Assembly (NCBI GenBank): GCA_017470995.1 | Contig: JAFUXI010000071.1 | Location: 1-64,000, forward strand | Source: Spirochaetales bacterium | GTDB lineage: Bacteria > Spirochaetota > Spirochaetia > Sphaerochaetales > Sphaerochaetaceae | Direction of reading: 5' to 3' | DNA: 64,000 nucleotides | Shown here: positions 49,960 through 58,973 of the stretch, piece after piece | How positions within the stretch are numbered: position 1 is the stretch's first letter | How the letters are laid out: each line of letters starts with the position of its first letter | Notes under the pieces: generated by a model | Told to the model about the DNA's origin: nothing | The model's database searches: none | Seen by the model: only the letters and a program-made list of their open reading frames with translations | Translations under genes and position numbers: made by a program

Positions 49960-49990
49960 ATGCCGCTGCCCTAAAAGCAGCGGCATTTTT
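49960..49990 (+). terminator. Hairpin between tctC and tctB
   Basis: A 10-bp perfect stem (ATGCCGCTGC with GCAGCGGCAT) with a 7-nt loop and a T run. Like the hairpin at 5152-5187, it sits between receptor and membrane-component genes and would favour receptor expression. Confidence 0.82.
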
Positions 49991-50005
49991 GAAATGGGGT
50001 ATTCC

Positions 50006-50488
50006 ATGCTTAGAATCATTATTTCAGTGATTTTGATAATCATATCATGCGTATGGATGTTCATGGGAATCAATGAATACGGTATGTGGATTCCCGGTGT
50101 CTCCGCAGATACCGGATTCATTCCCACGGTATTCGGCGCCATAGTGCTTCTGTTCTCAGTGGTGAAGCTCGTAAAGGACATCAAGACCTATGTGGCATCA
50201 CGCCAGGGGGAAGCTACAGTCGAGAAGAGTGCAGTCTCCTTCAAGGACGTGCTTGTCAAACTCAAGCCGCTGCTTCCCGCAGTGACTGCAATCCTTGCAA
50301 TTCTTCTGATAAAGTTCCTCGGAATGGTCATCGGAACATATCTTTCGCTCTTCTTCTATATGAAGGTCGTCAACAATGACAAGTGGATCAAATCCCTCTG
50401 GGTTACCGCTGTCATAACACTGTTCTTCTATGCAGTGTTCGTATTTTGGCTCAAGGTTCCGTTCCCGCGCGGGATCTTCGGAATCTGA
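50006..50488 (+). CDS. tctB: Tripartite tricarboxylate transporter small membrane subunit (TctB)
   Basis: From the ATG at 50006 (GGGG 6 nt upstream; ATG at 49994 is an alternative) the protein has 160 residues and four membrane helices, with a basic cytoplasmic loop in the middle. This is the normal size and topology of TctB. It works with TctA and the TctC receptor in Na+- or H+-driven uptake. Confidence 0.87.
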   Translation: MLRIIISVILIIISCVWMFMGINEYGMWIPGVSADTGFIPTVFGAIVLLFSVVKLVKDIKTYVASRQGEATVEKSAVSFKDVLVKLKPLLPAVTAILAILLIKFLGMVIGTYLSLFFYMKVVNNDKWIKSLWVTAVITLFFYAVFVFWLKVPFPRGIFGI

Positions 50489-50499
50489 GGAGGTGACGC

Positions 50500-52011
50500 A
50501 TGTCTAACTTTGCTTTACTTGCACAGGGTTTTGTCACTGCAATCAGCCCGATGAACCTTTTTGCCTGCCTTATCGGAGGCATCATCGGAATTCTTGTCGG
50601 CGCCATGCCTGGAATCGGAGCAGTCGCAGGCTGTTCTCTGCTTCTGCCTATGACCTACAAGATGAATCCGACAACCGGAATAATCATGCTCGCCGGAATC
50701 TACTATGGAAATATGTTCGGCGGAGCTTACAGCGCAATTCTTCTGAACATCCCCGGAGACAGCTCGGCTGTCATGACAAGCCTTGACGGATATCCTCTGA
50801 CAAGGAAAGGCCATGCCGGACAGGCTCTGTTCAACGCCAACATCTCATCGTTCGTGGGTGGATTCATCGGAATCCTGTTCCTCACGGCAATGGGCCCGAC
50901 CCTTGCCAAGGTCGGCCTGAAGTTCGGTCCTGCCGAGCTTGCATCCCTGGTTTTCATGGCACTGACATCAATAGGCTGGCTCCTCGGTGATGACCCGATC
51001 ACATGTCTGATTGCCACGGGAATAGGAGTCTTGCTCTCTACAATCGGTATTGACCAGAGCTCCAACCACTTCAGGTACACATTCGGATCCATGAAGCTCC
51101 TGGCCGGAATCAACTTCATCCCGCTTGTAATCGGAATGTTCGGTCTGAGCCAGGTCATGGAGATGCTTGAGCCGGAAGATCCGGACAAGAAGGGTCATGA
51201 TTATGCCGGAAAACTCAGAATCAAGGACAGCTTCTACAGCTTCAAGCGCTTTTTGCAGCTTCTGCCTGTCATGATCAGAAGTGCAGTTTTGGGTATGTTC
51301 GTCGGCTTCCTTCCCGGAGCAGGCGGAACAACGGGTGCATTCCTCTCATATATCCTTGAGAAGAAAATCGGACGGCATAAGAAGGAAATGGGAACAGGAG
51401 TCCTTGAGGGTGTCTCTGCATCCGAAGCCGCAAACAACGCAGCTGCAGCAGGTGCATTTGTTCCTCTCCTTGCCCTCGGTATTCCCGGATCATCGACAAC
51501 CGCTGTTCTTCTGGGAGGACTTCAGGCATGGGGTCTCAAGCCCGGACCGCTTCTCTATGAACAGGAAGCCGAGTTCGTCTGGGGTATGACCGCATCGATG
51601 TACATCGGAAACATAATGTGCGTCATTGCAGGTATTCTTGTCATCCCGATTCTGATGAGAATCCTCAAGGTTCCCAAGAAGATTCTTGCACCGATCATCA
51701 TCGGAGTCTGTGTCATCGGTTCCTATTCGGTCGGAAACAGCATCTTCGATGTCGAGGTCATGATCATTGCCGGTATTGCCGCCTACTACATGAAGAAGAG
51801 CGGTTATCCGATGGCACCTATAGTGCTTGCCTTCGTCCTCGGACCGATTTTCGAGCTCAAGGCCCGCCAGGCACTGGAAATATCGAACTGCAACCTTCTG
51901 ATCTTCGTCCAGAAGCCGATTTCGGCAGTGTTCCTCGGAATCACCGTGATCCTCTGCCTTGCTCCGGTTGTCATGAACATCGTCAAGAAGGCAAAGGCAA
52001 AGAAAGCCTGA
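50500..52011 (+). CDS. tctA: Tripartite tricarboxylate transporter large membrane subunit (TctA)
   Basis: The 503-residue protein has about twelve helices and TctA signatures: GGIIGILVGAMPGIGAVAG near residue 25, GGAYSAILLNIPGDSSAVMT near residue 75, and LALGIPGSSTTAVLLGGL near 325. GAGGTGACGC precedes the ATG. It is the translocation subunit and lies between tctB and the dehydrogenase gene with 11-nt gaps. Confidence 0.94.
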   Translation: MSNFALLAQGFVTAISPMNLFACLIGGIIGILVGAMPGIGAVAGCSLLLPMTYKMNPTTGIIMLAGIYYGNMFGGAYSAILLNIPGDSSAVMTSLDGYPLTRKGHAGQALFNANISSFVGGFIGILFLTAMGPTLAKVGLKFGPAELASLVFMALTSIGWLLGDDPITCLIATGIGVLLSTIGIDQSSNHFRYTFGSMKLLAGINFIPLVIGMFGLSQVMEMLEPEDPDKKGHDYAGKLRIKDSFYSFKRFLQLLPVMIRSAVLGMFVGFLPGAGGTTGAFLSYILEKKIGRHKKEMGTGVLEGVSASEAANNAAAAGAFVPLLALGIPGSSTTAVLLGGLQAWGLKPGPLLYEQEAEFVWGMTASMYIGNIMCVIAGILVIPILMRILKVPKKILAPIIIGVCVIGSYSVGNSIFDVEVMIIAGIAAYYMKKSGYPMAPIVLAFVLGPIFELKARQALEISNCNLLIFVQKPISAVFLGITVILCLAPVVMNIVKKAKAKKA

Positions 52012-52022
52012 TCGGAGGGAAA

Positions 52023-53396
52023 ATGGATTATTCATACTTTGAAGACAAATTCGCCGGCCAGAAGACAAAGGTCGGAATCATCGGAGCCACCAGAGGCTAC
52101 GGATATACAATCGTCGTCCAGCTTCTCTACACTCCGCAGTGCTCGCTCCGCCTTATCTGCTCCAGACATCCCGATGAGTGTGTTGATGTCCTGAAAAAGG
52201 TCGGATACAACGAAAAACTCATTAAAGTCTGCGCTACAGGCGATGATGTCAAGGCTTGCGGACCGGATGATATCCTTGTTGTAAGTGACTACAGGCTCAT
52301 CGTCGGCGCCGGACTGAACACAGTTGTCGAGTGCACCGGAAAGGTTGACCTCAGTTCCTCTGCGGCAGCATTGGCAATCGAGAACGGAATCAACGTCTGC
52401 ATGGTCTCGAAGGAGACAGACAGCGTCTGCGGACCATATCTGACCAAGCTGGCACAGGAGAAGGGTGTCATCTACACTCTGGCCAACGGTGACCAGCCCA
52501 GGAATCTTGCAGATCTGTGCTCTTGGGCAAGGGCTCTGGGTCTTGAAATCGTCTGCGCAGGAAAATCCAGCGAGAACGATATCATCTACAACCCCGAGAC
52601 ATCGGAAATCACCTATCTGGAGGCTACCCCGTCTGCAGTGATTCCCGAGCTAGCCAAGTACAGGGAGTTCAAGGGAGTCGAGACCCTCAAGGCCAGATAT
52701 GAGCTTCTCAAGTCGATGCTCGGACCCATTTCCGCGGACCTCTGCGAGATGAACCTGGTTTCCAACGTAACCGGCCTCAAGCCTGCTGCAATCGAGCTCA
52801 ACTATCCGGTTGCAAGGATTACCGAGCTTGCAGACATCTTCATTCCCGAAGAGGACGGCGGAATCCTCAAGGAGACCGGTGTCGTGGACGTCTTCTATGA
52901 CTATAGGTATACCGATGAGGTAAGCTTCGGCGGCGGTGAGTTCGTCATCGTGAAATGCAACGATGAGCAGACCTGGGAGCTTCTCAGAGGCAAGGGACAC
53001 GTTGTCGGAAAGAGCGGCAAATATGCCTGCATCTACTGGCCGTATCACTTCCTCGGAGTCGAGACCCCTGCATCTATCCTTCTAATGGATTTCCTCGGCG
53101 TAGGTCTTCACAAGAACTGCCGCCAGGTTTCCGTCATGGTCGGAAAGGTCGAGGCAGACTTCAAGAAGGGTTCCACTCTCAAGGTCGAGGGACATCATCA
53201 CACGATCGAGAATGTCACCCCGCAGCTCTACGAGAAGGATAAGGTTCCCGCAGGTGTTCTTCCGTTCTATCTGCTCAACTGGGCAGAGGTCACGGCTGAC
53301 ATCAAGAAGGGTGATTTCATTACAGAAGATAAGGTTCGCATAGACCCGGCGCTTTCGGATGCCTATGAGTTCTTCACAAAGGGACTGCAGCTTTGA
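52023..53396 (+). CDS. Homoserine-dehydrogenase-like oxidoreductase with SAF domain
   Basis: The ATG at 52023 (CGGAGGGAA upstream) gives 457 residues. The N-terminal Rossmann fold shows VGIIGATRGYGYTIV and VVECTGKVDLSSSAA, as in homoserine-dehydrogenase-like proteins. The C-terminal 100 residues include an SAF-type segment (VPAGVLPFYLLNWAEVTADIKKGDFITEDKV). Proteins of this architecture are NAD(P)-dependent and often encoded with sugar-acid catabolism genes, but the exact reaction is not known to me. Its place in the TTT operon suggests oxidation or reduction of the imported compound. Confidence 0.75.
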   Translation: MDYSYFEDKFAGQKTKVGIIGATRGYGYTIVVQLLYTPQCSLRLICSRHPDECVDVLKKVGYNEKLIKVCATGDDVKACGPDDILVVSDYRLIVGAGLNTVVECTGKVDLSSSAAALAIENGINVCMVSKETDSVCGPYLTKLAQEKGVIYTLANGDQPRNLADLCSWARALGLEIVCAGKSSENDIIYNPETSEITYLEATPSAVIPELAKYREFKGVETLKARYELLKSMLGPISADLCEMNLVSNVTGLKPAAIELNYPVARITELADIFIPEEDGGILKETGVVDVFYDYRYTDEVSFGGGEFVIVKCNDEQTWELLRGKGHVVGKSGKYACIYWPYHFLGVETPASILLMDFLGVGLHKNCRQVSVMVGKVEADFKKGSTLKVEGHHHTIENVTPQLYEKDKVPAGVLPFYLLNWAEVTADIKKGDFITEDKVRIDPALSDAYEFFTKGLQL

Positions 53397-53421
53397 TGCA
53401 GCAAAGATATAGGAGTAAATA

Positions 53422-54468
53422 ATGGCAGATTATTTCAAAAGAGTTGCGGCTATGACGCCGACACAGTTCTGGATCAACAACGTCACGGAGGAAGAGGCCC
53501 ACATGGCAATCGAGGCCGGTGCAGTGGGATGCACACAGAATCCGTCGTTCGCATACAAGATGCTTGTTCACCCGACAAAGAGTGAAGAGGCCCGCAAAGT
53601 CCTGCGCAACATCCTCAAGGAAGAGAAGGATGATGCAATGGTAGAGGTCAAGCTCCAGAGAGAGCTGGTTTCCAAGATCGCAAAGATCTTCTATCCCATC
53701 TACGAAGCCACGAACTGAGAGCTCGGCTATGTCAGCATCCAGGGCGATCCGTATGACGAGAGCTATGAGACCATTATGAAGCTTGCCCACTTCAACCGCG
53801 AGGCAGGACCCAACATCATGATCAAGATCCCTGCAACCGATGACGGTATCAGAGCCATCGAGCAGTGTGCTGCAGAGGGAATCCCCCTCAACTGCACTGA
53901 GGTCATGAGCATGGACCAGACCATCGATGTCCTGAATGCCTATGAGAGAGGTGTTGCAAGAGGATGCGGAAAGGCTCCCGTGACCTACATCTCACACATT
54001 GCAGGTATTTTCGACGAGTATCTCGGAAAGGTCGTCAAGGCAGAGAACATCGACATCTCACCCGATGCCCTCTATCTTGCAGGAAAGGCCTGCGCACAGA
54101 AGGTCAGATACTATATGGATCTCCGCGGCGGCAAGGTCAAGCTGATCAACGGCGGCGCAAGAGGCCTCCAGCACTTCACGGAGTGGGTCGGCGGCGATGT
54201 CTCCAACACGATCAACTGGCTCGGCACAGCTGACAAGCTCATCGAGAATGATGCTCCTGTAGTTCCGTGCTTCAACAATCCCGTTCCGCTCGATGTCATC
54301 GACGAGCTGGTCAAGAAGCTTCCCGACTTCAGAAAGGGTTATTTCACCGGTTCACTCAAGCCGGAAGAGTATCATGACTACGGTCCGGTCGAGCTGTTCT
54401 GCTCAAGCTTCCGCAAGAACTGGAAGCAGGCCCTGGACATCATCGCCGAAGAGAGAAAAAGCCTGTAA
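53422..54468 (+). pseudogene. Transaldolase interrupted by one in-frame TGA
   Basis: The two halves (53422-53715 and 53719-54468) are in one frame, separated only by TGA at 53716-53718. Together they give 348 codons, the size of a transaldolase/fructose-6-phosphate-aldolase-like TIM barrel. The first half has GCTQNPSFAYKM. The second begins ELGYVSIQGDP and carries the Schiff-base Lys in MIKIPATDDG and the HFTEWVGGD region. Relatives usually have Gly or a polar residue at the stop position (ATN-x-ELGYVSIQ), so GGA to TGA is the simplest change. The second half has no ribosome-binding site. Read-through, a sequence error or a true nonsense mutation are the options. Confidence 0.8.
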
Positions 54469-54480
54469 GGGAGGGTTTCA

Positions 54481-55470
54481 ATGGAGAGATTCACAACCAG
54501 AGCTGCAAGGCTCAACGGTCCTTATGACATCGAACTTATCGAGAGAGATCTGGTCTGCGGAGAGAACGACATAATCGTCAAGAACCACCTCTGCGGTGTC
54601 TGTGGCTCGGATAAGAGCTTCTACCGCGGATTCATGCCGCCTCAGACTGCAGAATTCCGCCAGCCGCCTGAGTTCCCGTTCCTTCTCGGACATGAGAGCG
54701 GCGGAACAGTCGTTGCTGTCGGAAGCAGAGTCGCCGACTACAAGGTCGGTGATGAGGTCATCTCATTCGGTTGGAACAACAACTATGCGGATTACTTCAA
54801 GGCCGAGGCTTTCCAGCTCCAGCCGGCTCCCAAGGGACTGGAGAAGGATTTCGCAGCCCTCGGAGAGCCCATCGCCTGCGGTATGTTCAGCGGAATGAAC
54901 ACCGGTGTCCAGCTGGGAGATACGGTCGTTGTCATGGGCGGAGGTTTTGCCGGTCAGATCATCGCACAGTGCTCCAAGCTCAAGGGTGCCCATCAGGTTA
55001 TCGTCGTCGATCCTCTTGAGGGTAAGCTCAACCTTGCCAAGGAGCTCGGAGCCGATGTGGTCCTGAACCCCAAGGAGCAGGATGTTGTAGCAGCAGTCAA
55101 GAAACTCACGGGCGGAGTTGGTGCCGATGTCGTTGTCGAAGCCGCCGGAAGCGCCGAGTCCTTCAATGCCGCTTCAGCAATGATCAAGCACAACGGAAAG
55201 TTCGTCTTCTACAGCTGGGTGACCACCCCGATCACACTGAACATCAGCCGCTGGCACGATGACGGACTTGAGTTCGTCAACACATGCCTCGTGCACCACA
55301 CCTGGCAGCAGCGCTATGTCTGGTTCCCCGAGGTCATGAGACCCATCATCCAGGGCAGCGTGAAGATCAGACCTCTGATCAACGCAGAGTTCAAGCTTGC
55401 TGACCTCAAGGAAGGTTTCGACTACGTTGACAAGGACGATACTGCAATCAAGGTCATCTTCAGACCGTAA
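54481..55470 (+). CDS. Zinc-dependent medium-chain dehydrogenase (sorbitol/threonine dehydrogenase-like)
   Basis: The 329-residue protein has the catalytic-zinc motif CGVCGSDKSF and GHESGGTVVAVG near residues 40-85, and a Rossmann motif VVMGGGFAGQIIAQ near 150. The four-Cys structural zinc loop of classical alcohol dehydrogenases is absent. It probably oxidises a polyol or sugar acid with NAD. GGGAGGG precedes the ATG; it is the last gene of the sigma-54 operon. Confidence 0.87.
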   Translation: MERFTTRAARLNGPYDIELIERDLVCGENDIIVKNHLCGVCGSDKSFYRGFMPPQTAEFRQPPEFPFLLGHESGGTVVAVGSRVADYKVGDEVISFGWNNNYADYFKAEAFQLQPAPKGLEKDFAALGEPIACGMFSGMNTGVQLGDTVVVMGGGFAGQIIAQCSKLKGAHQVIVVDPLEGKLNLAKELGADVVLNPKEQDVVAAVKKLTGGVGADVVVEAAGSAESFNAASAMIKHNGKFVFYSWVTTPITLNISRWHDDGLEFVNTCLVHHTWQQRYVWFPEVMRPIIQGSVKIRPLINAEFKLADLKEGFDYVDKDDTAIKVIFRP

Positions 55471-55495
55471 GTAAGATTCATCAATTGTGAAAATG

Positions 55496-55536
55496 TAAGC
55501 CTGGGATGCCGGAAGATTCGGCTCTCAGGCTTATTT
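55496..55536. terminator. Terminator ending the TTT operon
   Basis: TAAGCCTG (55496-55503) pairs with CAGGCTTA (55526-55533), with a smaller GCCG/CGGC stem inside, then TTTTG. It overlaps the stop codon of the convergent DUF4129 gene and may serve both strands. Confidence 0.75.
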
Positions 55537-56715
55537 TGTTCCTGAGTAGAACTGCCTTTCCAGTTCATCTGCCAGGCTCGGGAGGTTCTCCTTCGGATAG
55601 GAAGGGGAGAGTCGCCTTAGGAAGGCATGCGGGGTCTCGTAGGCCGGTCTTCTGATTCCGATTCTCCTCATCCTGCGTTCGAAGCGTATGAATCTTCCAG
55701 CTGCGGAATTCCTGTTTCTCAGATAACGGAAATAAAAGAGAAGGGGACCGAACAGTTTCCTTCTGAATCCGGAGAGCCTGCCGGTACGGATTCTTGTTCT
55801 GGTCTCCCCGTTTTCAGCGACCTTTGCCTTTCCCATCCTTCTTTTCCTGTACCTGATCAGGATTGAAATACCCACAACCACAAGAATCGCAATCACAACC
55901 GGAATAAGCCAGGAAACATCCTTGTATTCCCTGAAAATCTCGGAGCCCACTCGCTGACTGTATACGGATGCATCGAAGTCATAGACATAACTGACCCCGA
56001 AAAGCGAAGACAGCCATCTGAAGAAGGCTTCCGCGATTCTTCCGAGGAAAGAGGTGATTTTTCCGAAGAGGCCGGAGAGGAAAGCCACCAGTGAGGAAGA
56101 GACGGCTTCCATGTCTCTAAGAGACAGGAATGCCAGAAGCCCCAGAACTGCAATGATGGCAGCCAGCACCGTTATTCCCGCAATTGATTTCCCTTGGGAA
56201 TCTTTCCGGGGCCTGAGGCGCTGCAGCGTCAGGGCTACAAGCAAGGAAAGAGACGAAACAAAGCCCCATATGATGAACTGTGCCGGATTTTTAAACATAT
56301 CAGTGCCGGATAAGGCCATCAAAGTACCTTCGAGGATTATCGATAGGTCAAACATGAACAGTACTTCGGATCGCTTGGGACTTCTGTTGGAGGTGATTGC
56401 CGTATCCACGAAGAGAACAAGGAGCATGGCGCTGAAAATGATATGTGTGACAACAGACCTGCCGGACAGGACCAGACTTCTCTGGATCAGGAAGGTTGCG
56501 CCGGCGGCAGTGATTGCATTGAAGACGGCAAAAACCGGGAGCAGGACCTTTTTGCCGATCATTATCGTGTCAGCCAACAACAGAAGCGTCATTGCAATCG
56601 ATACAGGCAGCAAGGGGACGGACAGTACCAGATTTCTGGTCTGAAGCATGCACCAGATGCTCAGGAGAATGACTTCATGGGAGCAGAGGATGCTCCATCT
56701 GTCAGCTTCCTTCAT
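55531..56715 (-). CDS. Membrane protein with C-terminal DUF4129-type segment
   Basis: The 394-residue protein has about six N-terminal membrane helices, a loop, another helix (VSWLIPVVIAILVVVGISIL) and a basic cytoplasmic tail ending PHAFLRRLSPSYPKENLPSL, the DUF4129 hallmark. It is the third gene of a MoxR-DUF58-DUF4129 module, overlapping the DUF58 gene by 14 nt. These modules are thought to help assemble or quality-control envelope or metal-containing proteins; the client here is unknown. No transglutaminase domain is present. Confidence 0.75.
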   Translation of the reverse strand: MKEADRWSILCSHEVILLSIWCMLQTRNLVLSVPLLPVSIAMTLLLLADTIMIGKKVLLPVFAVFNAITAAGATFLIQRSLVLSGRSVVTHIIFSAMLLVLFVDTAITSNRSPKRSEVLFMFDLSIILEGTLMALSGTDMFKNPAQFIIWGFVSSLSLLVALTLQRLRPRKDSQGKSIAGITVLAAIIAVLGLLAFLSLRDMEAVSSSLVAFLSGLFGKITSFLGRIAEAFFRWLSSLFGVSYVYDFDASVYSQRVGSEIFREYKDVSWLIPVVIAILVVVGISILIRYRKRRMGKAKVAENGETRTRIRTGRLSGFRRKLFGPLLFYFRYLRNRNSAAGRFIRFERRMRRIGIRRPAYETPHAFLRRLSPSYPKENLPSLADELERQFYSGTK

Positions 56716-57916
56716 GGGACCTCCTGAGCCGGTCTAATGCAATAATGCGCCTGCCGTTGCCATCCGAAGCGGCCGTCCGTACGATTGCCGATGCTCCGGG
56801 TACTTCACAGTCGAGCTGCTTGGACGGGTTGTCGTCCTTGCAGACAAGGTGGATCTGTCCCATGCCGAAAGACGCCCTGGCTAGGCCCTGGAAGAAACAC
56901 TCTTCTCCATTGTATTCAAGGCCCGCCAGTTCGGTCAGAAGCAACGGGACCTGTTCCTCCCGGCCGTTGCCTTCGACTATGTGAAGGTCTTTTCCTCCGA
57001 AAGCAGGCAGCACCAGGGTGCAGCAGACCTTCTTACGTGTTAGTGAAAGGATGCAGGAGGCGGTAAGGCTTATCATGTCCTCGAGCTCCTGTGTGAAGAC
57101 ATGGTCCAGGACCATGCTCACTCCGGCATTGTTGACTTCCTCCCTCCAGCTGGTGAATGACATCAGGTCAAGAACGAAGGTAACGAGTCTCGGGACTACA
57201 GGCTGGTATTCGTTTACGGCAAGCTTTCCCTGTGCGGCCAGAACTCTCCAGTTTATGTTTCTGGTGCTGTCGCCATAGTGGTAGTCATGGATTCCCTTGA
57301 AGAACGTATTGTCCTCCATGCAGCCCTGATCCGAAGCAAGGAGTCCGGAGTTCATTCTTATCAGCGGATCGGTATCAACTGCAAAGACCCTTGGATAGAC
57401 CACTATCATGGCCGGTTCGGACAGCGCATATTCTCGAGTTTCGGAACAGAGTCCGAACCCGTCTCCTGAAGTTGCCATGACCGACTGCATGACGGAAACT
57501 CCGCGGGAGTGGGCTCTGAATTCAGCGGTCCATGATGCACTCTGTTTCGGAAGAAGCCATGTGACATGTCGGGTCAACTCAACATCATCCGCCAGGAAAT
57601 TGGGTTTTTCATCGAAATAACGGATATCTATCCAGAGAACGGGGAGGACCTTTCCGTTCGAAGCTTCAAGCCGGAACTGTATGTTTTCATCCGGGAAGAC
57701 ATTGCAGGATATGGAATGGACATCCACTTCGACGGACCTGAGGGATAGCTTCCCCCAGATAAAAGACAGAATCCCTATGGCAAGTACTGCAAGGAGGAAA
57801 ACCGTCAGGTTGATGAATCGGAAATAGGCCGAAAGTATGCTGAGGACCGTTAGGATCAGTATTCCCGCAAGGCTTGAGAAGTAGCTTCTCGACCCGCTGT
57901 TCCCATCCTGTTTCAA
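56702..57916 (-). CDS. DUF58 domain protein (MoxR-associated, vWA-like)
   Basis: The 404-residue protein has two N-terminal helices, a beta-rich region, and the DUF58 motif around FFKGIHDYHYGDSTRNINWRVLAAQGKLAVNEY (about residue 215, here cited in part). A degenerate vWA fold follows (VTFVLDLMSF). It overlaps the moxR gene by 4 nt. In such modules it is the adaptor between MoxR ATPase and membrane partners. Confidence 0.85.
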   Translation of the reverse strand: MKQDGNSGSRSYFSSLAGILILTVLSILSAYFRFINLTVFLLAVLAIGILSFIWGKLSLRSVEVDVHSISCNVFPDENIQFRLEASNGKVLPVLWIDIRYFDEKPNFLADDVELTRHVTWLLPKQSASWTAEFRAHSRGVSVMQSVMATSGDGFGLCSETREYALSEPAMIVVYPRVFAVDTDPLIRMNSGLLASDQGCMEDNTFFKGIHDYHYGDSTRNINWRVLAAQGKLAVNEYQPVVPRLVTFVLDLMSFTSWREEVNNAGVSMVLDHVFTQELEDMISLTASCILSLTRKKVCCTLVLPAFGGKDLHIVEGNGREEQVPLLLTELAGLEYNGEECFFQGLARASFGMGQIHLVCKDDNPSKQLDCEVPGASAIVRTAASDGNGRRIIALDRLRRSHEGS

Positions 57917-58875
57917 AGCATCTTTTCCTTCTGAGGCGGAACCGGCTCGGATTTGATTATCTCTTCAAGCGTGGACAAAACGCCGATGTTCCTGTACGAG
58001 GCCTGGGCGGAAAGCTCCACCCTGTGGCTGAGAACCGGAATGAAGAGCTGCTGAACATCTTCGGGTATCACATAATCCCTGCCTTCTATGGCGGCAAGGG
58101 CCTTGGAACCCTGGTAGAGGCATCTGCTTGCACGCGGGCTTGCGCCGAGTCTCAGGTTGCCGTGGCTTCGTGTCTTCTGGACTATCCTTACTATGTAGTC
58201 CTTGATGTCCTCGCTTACGAATACCGTTTTTGCGCTTTCACGCATCCGGATCAGGTCTTCGGGTCTGGAAATCGCCTTCAGTTCTCCGAACGGGATATCG
58301 TCTCCGACTCTGGAAAGCATGGAGATTTCCTGGTCCTTATCCAGATAACCTAGGGAGATCTTGAGGAAGAACCTGTCCAGCTGGGCTGCCGGAAGAGGGA
58401 AGGTACTGTCTTTCTCAATGGGGTTCTGCGTTGCCATCACGAAGAACGGATCGGGAAGGGCAAAGGTCTTGCCGTCGATCGTGACCTGCCTTTCCTCCAT
58501 GGCTTCCAGAAGGGCTGCCTGTGTCCTAGGGATTGCCCTGTTGATCTCATCTGCCAGAAGCAGATTGGTGTTCACCGGTCCGAGAATGGTCTGGAACTCC
58601 GTTGTCTTCTGGTTGAATACCGTGGTTCCCACTACATCCGAAGGAAGCAGGTCCGGGGTGAACTGGATTCTGGTCTGAGTGCATCCCAAGGCAATGGAGA
58701 GAGCCTTTACAAGGGTTGTCTTTCCCGAACCCGGCAGGTCTTCCAGCAGAACGTGTCCGTTGCAGATCAATGCCGCGAAGACCAGTCGGAGTTGTTCGCG
58801 CTTGCCGATGATTATCTTCTCCACCTCGTCGATGAGGCGGTTTACCGTTTCCTGTACACTATTCGTTTCAGACAT
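57913..58875 (-). CDS. MoxR-family AAA+ ATPase
   Basis: The 320-residue protein has Walker A LPGSGKTTLV, Walker B LLLADEINRA with the following PRTQAALLEAMEERQV, and sensor motifs GASPRASRCLYQGSKALAA. It is a cytoplasmic chaperone-like ATPase of the MoxR group. It leads the minus-strand module and diverges from pgsB across 98 bp that contain a 30-bp inverted repeat. Confidence 0.93.
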   Translation of the reverse strand: MSETNSVQETVNRLIDEVEKIIIGKREQLRLVFAALICNGHVLLEDLPGSGKTTLVKALSIALGCTQTRIQFTPDLLPSDVVGTTVFNQKTTEFQTILGPVNTNLLLADEINRAIPRTQAALLEAMEERQVTIDGKTFALPDPFFVMATQNPIEKDSTFPLPAAQLDRFFLKISLGYLDKDQEISMLSRVGDDIPFGELKAISRPEDLIRMRESAKTVFVSEDIKDYIVRIVQKTRSHGNLRLGASPRASRCLYQGSKALAAIEGRDYVIPEDVQQLFIPVLSHRVELSAQASYRNIGVLSTLEEIIKSEPVPPQKEKML

Positions 58876-58905
58876 GGACGTCCTCCATCAGTTAAAGGAT
58901 AGGAG

Positions 58906-58967
58906 CCGATTGTTGAACTGTCAACTTACAATCGGGGCTTGCCCTGTGCGCTTTTCTGACGGATAAT
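58906..58967 (+). promoter_or_regulatory. Inverted repeat and promoter upstream of pgsB
   Basis: CCGATTGT (58906-58913) pairs with ACAATCGG (58928-58935), with TTGA/TCAA inside: a probable operator in the moxR-pgsB divergent region. TTGCCC (58939-58944), 17 bp and GATAAT (58962-58967) form a promoter whose -10 ends 6 nt before the pgsB ATG, so transcription would start at the initiator codon. Confidence 0.55.
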
Positions 58968-58973
58968 CGCAGT

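Noticed and set aside
51618-52022. Long N-terminal extension of the SAF dehydrogenase
   Set aside because: It would overlap tctA by 390 bp in another frame; the ATG at 52023 with a good ribosome-binding site matches the Rossmann start.
53716-53718. Reassigned UGA codon (code 25 or 4) to explain the transaldolase stop
   Set aside because: Many intact genes in the window end in TGA and no other gene carries internal TGA, so the standard code applies.
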